Program-made: the position numbers and the translations under genes
Shown: positions 12,161-16,048 of the stretch, in pieces
How the letters are laid out: the number at the start of each line of letters is the position of its first letter
Numbering within the stretch: position 1 is the first letter of the stretch
Source of the DNA: an uncultured Aquificaceae bacterium
Lineage (GTDB): Bacteria; Aquificota; Aquificia; Aquificales; Aquificaceae
Assembly: GCA_938002625.1 (NCBI GenBank)
Contig: CALLAD010000017.1
Coordinates: 1-16,048, forward strand
Direction of reading: 5' to 3'
Length of the DNA stretch: 16,048 nucleotides
The notes under the pieces: generated by a model
The model's input: only the letters and a program-made list of their open reading frames with translations
Told to the model about the DNA's origin: nothing
Databases searched by the model: none

Positions 12161-12408
12161 AAAAACAAGCCTATAGGCTTCTTGGCTTCTCTTTCTTTAC
12201 CTTGGGTACCATAGGCATATTTATGCCCATCATGCCCACCGTTCCCTTATACCTGCTTGCCGTTATATTTTTAGCAAGAGCTTCTAAAAAGGATATAGTA
12301 AGACTTAAAAAGATACCTTTTATCGGTAAAAGGATATTCCCATACATAAAAAGGTCCGTAAAATATCTCAGAAGATGGAATACACGACCGCAAAGTTCAT
12401 CCATCTAA
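12157..12408 (+). CDS. DUF454 (YbaN-like) inner membrane protein, short
   Basis: Small membrane protein, 83 aa, resembling the DUF454/YbaN family: two hydrophobic segments (about 5-22 and 27-42) surround the family motif GxxGIFxPIMPTVPLYLL, followed by LARASKKD and a basic cytoplasmic tail. Family members are often nearer 110-125 aa with further helices; here the protein stops after a Lys/Arg-rich stretch. The start overlaps the preceding stop by 4 nt (ATGA). The last 34 nt overlap the HemJ-like gene in another frame, so the final residues (about RWNTRPQSSSI) are probably not conserved. No biochemical function is established for the family. DUF454 genes in other bacteria are found near heme-related genes, which would suit the next gene, but I cannot verify that here. 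Confidence 0.65.
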   Translation: MKKQAYRLLGFSFFTLGTIGIFMPIMPTVPLYLLAVIFLARASKKDIVRLKKIPFIGKRIFPYIKRSVKYLRRWNTRPQSSSI

Positions 12409-12815
12409 TAGGCATATTCTTATGGGCTGGTGCTTCCTCTTCCTTAGGGCTTTTTATGCTATACTCTATGCACAAGTCCACAGGATGCGACCAGCATCTT
12501 CTTAGGAATTTTTACCGATGGATGACTAACTTAGAAATTTTTGGCTTTGTGGTGGCTCTTGCTATGGGCTTATATATGCTTCACCTTCTTAGATACAGAA
12601 TGGATATAAACTGGCTAAACTATAAATTACCCCTTGTGCTGGGAATAATTCTTCCCCTTGAGCTTGTAAATTTTTGGTTTGTTAACTTTTACATTCCAAG
12701 AGCAAAGGATAAGATGAGAGCTTATAAAAGGTATGACCTTTTTACGTACATAATAGCACTACCTTTGATTTTAACCTCTTTGATGGTTATATACTTGGCT
12801 GTGGTGAAACCATGA
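12375..12815 (+). CDS. HemJ/CopD-like four-helix membrane protein, possibly heme-binding
   Basis: Integral membrane protein of 146 aa with four predicted helices (about 6-30, 53-72, 84-105, 122-143). Features resemble the HemJ (UPF0093) protoporphyrinogen oxidase family: a His in helix 1 (His10, KFIHLIGIFLWAGA), the WLxxKLxLVL pattern with Lys84, and the C-terminal VVKP ending. Length is also right for HemJ (about 140-150 aa). His70 in helix 2 could be a second heme ligand. DUF2269/CopD-type proteins look similar, so the catalytic role is not certain. The gene overlaps DUF454 by 34 nt and the photolyase start by 4 nt (ATGA). If it is a protoporphyrinogen oxidase, its place beside photolyase would make sense because tetrapyrrole intermediates are photosensitisers, but this is speculation. 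Confidence 0.5.
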   Translation: MEYTTAKFIHLIGIFLWAGASSSLGLFMLYSMHKSTGCDQHLLRNFYRWMTNLEIFGFVVALAMGLYMLHLLRYRMDINWLNYKLPLVLGIILPLELVNFWFVNFYIPRAKDKMRAYKRYDLFTYIIALPLILTSLMVIYLAVVKP

Positions 12816-14107
12816 AAGCCCTTTACCTTTTTAAAAGGGACTTAAGATGGGAAGACAATAGGGCGCTGGCATACGCTTCCCAAAGGCACAAGGAAATTTT
12901 ACCCCTTTTTATCTTTGACAAGGAAATCATAGAAGACCTACAAGTTGATGAAAAACGAGTAAGCTACCTTATTAGGGCTTTAGAGGAGTTGTCTAAAAAG
13001 ATAGACCTTTATTGCCTTTACGATACAACAGAAAAGGCTCTAAGACGTGTATTTGAAGTTTACAAACCAAGCCATTTATACACAACTAAATCTTATAGCT
13101 GGAAGGGCAGAAAAAGAAATGAAATAATAAAAAGCTTATGCAAGGAATACGGCGTAGAATATGTGGAGATTTTTGAAAACTTTTTAGCCCATCCAGAAGA
13201 AATACCCACAAGAAAAGTATACACGCCCTTTTATAAAGAGTGGATCAAAAGGCTTGATCTTGAAAGCTTTAAACTTCATGATTTTTCTATTCCTAAGTTA
13301 AACTTACCTAAATTAGATGATATAAGAAAACACATAAAAGCAATAAGTTTTCCCTACTTTGATCCAAAAGATTGCAAGGAGAGGCTCAAAAACTTTAATT
13401 TTGAGAATTATGAAAATACAAGGAATTACCCTTATATGGACGGCTCTTCTAAGCTTTCACCGTGTATAAGGTTTGGAATTCTCTCTCTTAGAGAAATTTA
13501 TAAAAAAGTGGAGGGTAGAAGTGAGCAGTTTATAAAAGAGCTTGGATGGAGGGAATTTTGGTATCACATAGCCATAAACTTCCCAGAGGCTAAGGAGCTT
13601 GAATTTCAGGAAAAAAGGAGGGGGATAATTTGGGAAAATAAGGGAGAATATATAAGGGCTTTTGAAGAGGGTACCACGGGCTATCCTATAATTGATGCTG
13701 GGATAAGGCAGCTAAGGGAGGAAAAATGGCTTCACAATAGGATGAGGATGATACTTGCAAGCTTCTTAGCTAAGGTTCTTTTAGTTGACTGGAGAATTGG
13801 TGAAGACTTTTTTAAAAAACATCTTTTAGATTACGATGAAGTTGTAAATGTGGGCAATTGGCAATGGAGTGCTTCCGTGGGTGCAGACCCAAAACCCTTT
13901 AGACTTTTCAACCCCATCCTACAAGCCCAAAGGTATGATCCAGAGTGTCAATACATTAGAAAATATTTACCAGAGCTTTCTAAATTGCCCTGCCATATGC
14001 TTTTAGACCCTTTAAACAATAAATTGCCATACCATAAACCAGTAGTAAACTACTACGAAAGAATCTCCTTAGCTAAAAAATTGTATGGTTTGCACTCTCA
14101 TGAGTAA
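12812..14107 (+). CDS. phr: Class I CPD deoxyribodipyrimidine photolyase
   Basis: FAD enzyme that uses blue/near-UV light to split cyclobutane pyrimidine dimers, 431 aa. The N-terminal Rossmann antenna domain (1-130; LYLFKRDLRWEDNRAL) is followed by the helical FAD domain (about 200-431). By my alignment from memory with E. coli Phr, the electron-transfer Trp triad is complete: Trp274, Trp327 and Trp350, with the same 53- and 23-residue spacings as W306/W359/W382. CPD-pocket residues are also kept: Glu243, Trp246, Asn309, Met313 and Trp352 (counterparts of E274, W277, N341, M345 and W384). This supports a working DNA photolyase, not a cryptochrome. FAD-domain signatures include SSKLSPCIRFG, GWREFWYH and DAGIRQLREEKWLHNRMRM. 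The antenna cofactor cannot be told. The gene overlaps both neighbours and lies directly before uvsE. Confidence 0.94.
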   Translation: MKALYLFKRDLRWEDNRALAYASQRHKEILPLFIFDKEIIEDLQVDEKRVSYLIRALEELSKKIDLYCLYDTTEKALRRVFEVYKPSHLYTTKSYSWKGRKRNEIIKSLCKEYGVEYVEIFENFLAHPEEIPTRKVYTPFYKEWIKRLDLESFKLHDFSIPKLNLPKLDDIRKHIKAISFPYFDPKDCKERLKNFNFENYENTRNYPYMDGSSKLSPCIRFGILSLREIYKKVEGRSEQFIKELGWREFWYHIAINFPEAKELEFQEKRRGIIWENKGEYIRAFEEGTTGYPIIDAGIRQLREEKWLHNRMRMILASFLAKVLLVDWRIGEDFFKKHLLDYDEVVNVGNWQWSASVGADPKPFRLFNPILQAQRYDPECQYIRKYLPELSKLPCHMLLDPLNNKLPYHKPVVNYYERISLAKKLYGLHSHE

Positions 14108-15005
14108 TATTTCCCCAATTATAGAGCTAAAGGGCATAAGATTGGGCTTCTTTTGCTCCACTTGGGATTCAAGGCTTAATACTAACAGAAAGTTTAGATT
14201 GTCCCATCTTAGCCTTGAAAAAGTTATGGAAACTCTTGATTCAAACATGAAAGATTTTATAGCACTGCTGGATTTATCCCTTAAACTTGGTTGTGGAATT
14301 TTCAGGCTTGGTTCCAATTTTATTCCCTTTGCCTCCCATAGAAACTTTAAAAAGGAGTGGTTCAAAATTATAGAAGAAAGGTTAAAGGAATTTAGTAAGA
14401 TCTTAAAAAAATATCCCATAAGAATAACTATGCATCCAGGGCAATTTGTAGTGCTTAGCTCTCCAAAGCAAGAGGTAGTATCAAACTCTTTAAGGGAATT
14501 GGAATACCACTTTTGGTTGTTAGATATTTTAGGCGTTGGGAAAGAGGGCATTGTGGTAGTTCACGTAGGGGGTGTTTTTGAGGGGAAAGAAGAGAGTATA
14601 AAAAGGTTTAAAAAAGTACTTAGAAATAATCCTTGGCTTTTACAAAGGCTTGCAGTAGAGAACGATGAAAGACATTATTCCATTGCAGAGCTTTTACAGG
14701 CAGACTTACCCATTCCTATAGTTTATGACCATTACCATCATAGTTTAAATCCTTCCCATTTTAGCATAGAAGAGCTATTCAAACGCTGGGGTTCAATAGT
14801 GCCAGAGTTTCATCTTTCTTCAAAACCAGATGGAAAACATACCTTTGGAGAGCATGGATACTGGGTAAACCCAGAGGATTTTTTAGATTTCCTAAATACT
14901 TTTGGAGGCAAAAGAATAGACCTAATTATAGAAGCAAAAGGAAAGGAAAAAGCCATAGAAAAACTTCTTTCCGATTTAAGGGATAAGTATCATATGTTCA
15001 AATAA
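14100..15005 (+). CDS. uvsE: UV damage endonuclease UvsE/UVDE
   Basis: Metal-dependent TIM-barrel endonuclease that nicks DNA 5' to UV photoproducts, giving light-independent repair, 301 aa. Metal ligands, numbered from this ATG and mapped from memory of the Thermus enzyme, are His80 (FASH), His112 (MHPGQF), His155 (VVHVGG), Glu187 (VEND), Asp210 and His213 (YDHYHH), His238 (EFHLSS) and Glu278 (IIEAK). The Gln115-Phe116 pair after HPG is the residue pair expected to probe the lesion. Glu236, two residues before His238, occupies the position of the carboxylated lysine of the Thermus enzyme; see findings. ATG 14100 overlaps the photolyase end by 8 nt; ATG 14085 (306 aa, 23-nt overlap) is the alternative. 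Neither has a good ribosome site. The 3' end overlaps the LytTR regulator by 16 bp. UvsE plus photolyase in one operon gives dark and light repair together. Confidence 0.93.
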   Translation: MSNISPIIELKGIRLGFFCSTWDSRLNTNRKFRLSHLSLEKVMETLDSNMKDFIALLDLSLKLGCGIFRLGSNFIPFASHRNFKKEWFKIIEERLKEFSKILKKYPIRITMHPGQFVVLSSPKQEVVSNSLRELEYHFWLLDILGVGKEGIVVVHVGGVFEGKEESIKRFKKVLRNNPWLLQRLAVENDERHYSIAELLQADLPIPIVYDHYHHSLNPSHFSIEELFKRWGSIVPEFHLSSKPDGKHTFGEHGYWVNPEDFLDFLNTFGGKRIDLIIEAKGKEKAIEKLLSDLRDKYHMFK

Positions 15006-15730
15006 TCCCTGAGGGCTTTTGCTCCTTCCCTGCTTGTTTTTATCGTCTCGTTAATGTCTTTAAAAACTACTATATATTTACTTTGCTCTACGCTTTTTAG
15101 TTCTTTTACCTTGCTAAGGTTCACAAGGTACGCTCTATGTACTCTGAAGAAGTTATAAGGTTTTAGTTCTTCCTCTATCTCGTATAGCTTTTTGCTAAGG
15201 GGTAAGAGATTATCCTTTGTTCTTATGCTCACTTCTCCCATTTCTGCTTGCACGTAGTATATATCCTCTGGGTTTAGAAAAATTACCTTATTCCCAAGCT
15301 TAACTGGAATTATGGGCCTTTCCGCCTTTATAAGGTTTATAACCTGCTGTGAATTGCTTCTCTTCTCAAAAATCTTATCTATAGCCTTGCTTAAATCCTC
15401 TTGAGAGAAGGGTTTTAAAAGATAATCTACGGCGGACAACCTAAAAGCTTCTAAAGCATATTCACCATAAGCGGTAGTAAATATAATGTAGGGTTTAAGC
15501 CCCGCAGACAAGACCTCCTTTGCCACATCTATACCAGTGCCGTCTGGAAGCCTTATATCCAAGAATATAACCTCTGGCTTTAGTTCTTCTATACCCTTTA
15601 TGGCTTCTTGATAAGTGCTTGCAGAACCAACTACCTGCAGCCTGCCATCTTGGGATATCATCCTGTTTATTCTTTGAAGAGCCAATGGCTCATCTTCCAC
15701 TATAAAAGCCCTCATGCTTAATATTCTCAT
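14990..15730 (-). CDS. LytTR-family response regulator
   Basis: Two-component response regulator of the LytR/AlgR/AgrA class, 246 aa. The receiver domain (about 6-120) has the acidic pair Glu12-Asp13, phospho-acceptor Asp58 (VIFLDIRLPDG), Thr85/Thr86 (IIFTTAYGEYA) and Lys106 (DYLLKPF). The LytTR DNA-binding domain is at about 138-243 (IYYVQAEMGEVSIRT; NFFRVHRAYLVNLSKV). An internal ATG at 15715 (residue 6, MRAFIVEDEP) matches the usual domain start better and may be the real initiator; no Shine-Dalgarno helps either. The gene is convergent with uvsE (16-bp overlap). The LytS-type kinase at 10411-11397 is the obvious partner by class, although they are 3.6 kb apart and on opposite strands. Likely targets are the genes between them and possibly the desaturase-like gene. 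Confidence 0.92.
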   Translation of the reverse strand: MRILSMRAFIVEDEPLALQRINRMISQDGRLQVVGSASTYQEAIKGIEELKPEVIFLDIRLPDGTGIDVAKEVLSAGLKPYIIFTTAYGEYALEAFRLSAVDYLLKPFSQEDLSKAIDKIFEKRSNSQQVINLIKAERPIIPVKLGNKVIFLNPEDIYYVQAEMGEVSIRTKDNLLPLSKKLYEIEEELKPYNFFRVHRAYLVNLSKVKELKSVEQSKYIVVFKDINETIKTSREGAKALRDYLNI

Positions 15731-15738
15731 GTCCGACC

Positions 15739-15768
15739 AAGTGTTTTCATCCTGTATTTTTTACACTT
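15739..15768. repeat. Inverted repeat upstream of the response regulator gene
   Basis: AAGTGT (15739-15744) and ACACTT (15763-15768) form 6-bp inverted arms 18 bp apart, in the 80-bp gap before the regulator start (minus strand). The inner arm extends to AAGTGTAAA on the minus strand, identical to 11411-11419 before the UV operon. It could be an autoregulatory site. The short arms make this tentative. Confidence 0.3.
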
Positions 15769-15774
15769 CAATAT

Positions 15775-15807
15775 AAAAAAAGGAGGGCTCCCCCATGAGG
15801 AAGAGCC
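15775..15807 (-). terminator. Intrinsic terminator of the TonB-dependent receptor gene
   Basis: On the minus strand, 9-bp arms GGCTCTTCC (15807-15799) and GGGGGAGCC (15794-15786) pair with two G-T wobbles around a 4-base loop. Four bases then lead into a run of seven T (15781-15775). It lies just after the receptor stop codon and before the response regulator, so the regulator probably has its own promoter. Confidence 0.8.
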
Positions 15808-15810
15808 TGA

Positions 15811-16048
15811 TTAAAACTGATAAGAGGCACTTAAATAAAGGCTCCTGCCTGGTTGTGGTATTTTTGTATGAGCCCTGAAAGGATGTCTTACATAAGAGAA
15901 GTGCTCAAAGTATTTCTTATCAAGGAGGTTCTCAACTCCAGCATTCAAGGTAAAGCCCCTGTAGTTTATACCACCCTTTAAGTTAACTACGCCATATCCA
16001 GATGTTTTAGTTTCATTTAAGTCCGAGTCCACTTTGTTCTGTGTGGCC
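15811..16048 (-). CDS. TonB-dependent outer membrane receptor, C-terminal end (truncated by window edge)
   Basis: Only the last ~78 codons are present; the frame is open to the right edge, and the GTG at 16032 is internal. The fragment is the end of a 22-strand beta-barrel: NETKTSGYGVVNLKGGINY, then NAGVENLLDKKYFEHFSYVR (the 'NLLDKKY' TonB-receptor signature), and the terminal PGRSLYLSASYQF, ending in Phe as outer membrane proteins do. Such receptors import siderophores, heme, cobalamin or other large ligands using TonB energy; the substrate cannot be told from this part. The gene ends in an intrinsic terminator and reads towards the response regulator on the same strand. Confidence 0.92.
   Translation of the reverse strand, partial: ATQNKVDSDLNETKTSGYGVVNLKGGINYRGFTLNAGVENLLDKKYFEHFSYVRHPFRAHTKIPQPGRSLYLSASYQF

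Noticed and set aside
12812..14107. Cryptochrome-type photoreceptor instead of photolyase
   Set aside because: All CPD-pocket residues and the Trp triad are present and there is no C-terminal extension, so a repair enzyme is more likely; a sensing side-role is not excluded.
14069..14551. Minus-strand open frame of 160 codons opposite uvsE
   Set aside because: Antisense shadow of a clear UvsE gene; composition and lack of a start signal argue against coding.

Overview
The window looks like a piece of chromosome from a thermophilic, Gram-negative bacterium, most plausibly of the Aquificales (Hydrogenobacter/Thermocrinis/Aquifex type). The DNA is AT-rich and prefers AGG/AGA for Arg, ATA for Ile and CTT for Leu. 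Genes are packed with 1-34 nt overlaps and the proteins are rich in Lys and Glu. The partial TonB-dependent receptor at the right edge implies an outer membrane. The taxon is an inference from style, not from a marker gene.

Left part (1-8878) is core housekeeping. A plus-strand run holds the end of an HtrA/DegP-type protease (its start lies left of the window), a group-2-like sigma-70 factor and truB. It meets a tightly overlapped minus-strand operon, alaS-rpmE-prfA, with prfA and truB overlapping tail to tail. A 50-bp divergent promoter separates alaS from a plus-strand trpG/pabA-type amidotransferase and purD.

Right part (8963-15730) looks like an accessory light/UV/redox island. It starts with a phytoene-desaturase-like (CrtI/CrtISO-type) FAD oxidoreductase overlapped by a LytS-type membrane histidine kinase. 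After an 89-nt leader comes a six-gene operon in which every junction overlaps: a 33-codon membrane microprotein with a near-perfect ribosome binding site, a flavin-reductase-like FMN protein, a short DUF454 (YbaN-like) membrane protein, a HemJ/CopD-like four-helix membrane protein, a class I CPD photolyase with complete Trp triad and substrate-binding residues, and a UvsE/UVDE UV-damage endonuclease. A LytTR response regulator, the natural partner class for the LytS-type kinase, lies convergent at the far end, so the two-component pair brackets the repair operon. Two independent UV-lesion repair routes (photoreversal and UvsE incision) are thus transcribed together with flavin-, tetrapyrrole- and carotenoid-type proteins. 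The last 238 bases carry the C-terminus of a TonB-dependent receptor with its intrinsic terminator.

The most interesting signal is the leader of the UV operon (11421-11482). A 9-base perfect anti-Shine-Dalgarno can mask the strong ribosome binding site of the microprotein. A decoy copy of the ribosome-binding-site sequence and a fourth segment allow competing hairpins. Because every downstream gene overlaps its predecessor, such a switch could gate the whole UV-repair operon. Other points are probable leaderless starts with -10-like boxes 7-9 nt upstream of alaS, trpG, purD and the desaturase; a 12-bp palindrome at the -35 position of the desaturase; a duplicated helix in sigma region 3; and a Lys-to-Glu change at what appears to be the carboxylated-lysine position of UvsE.
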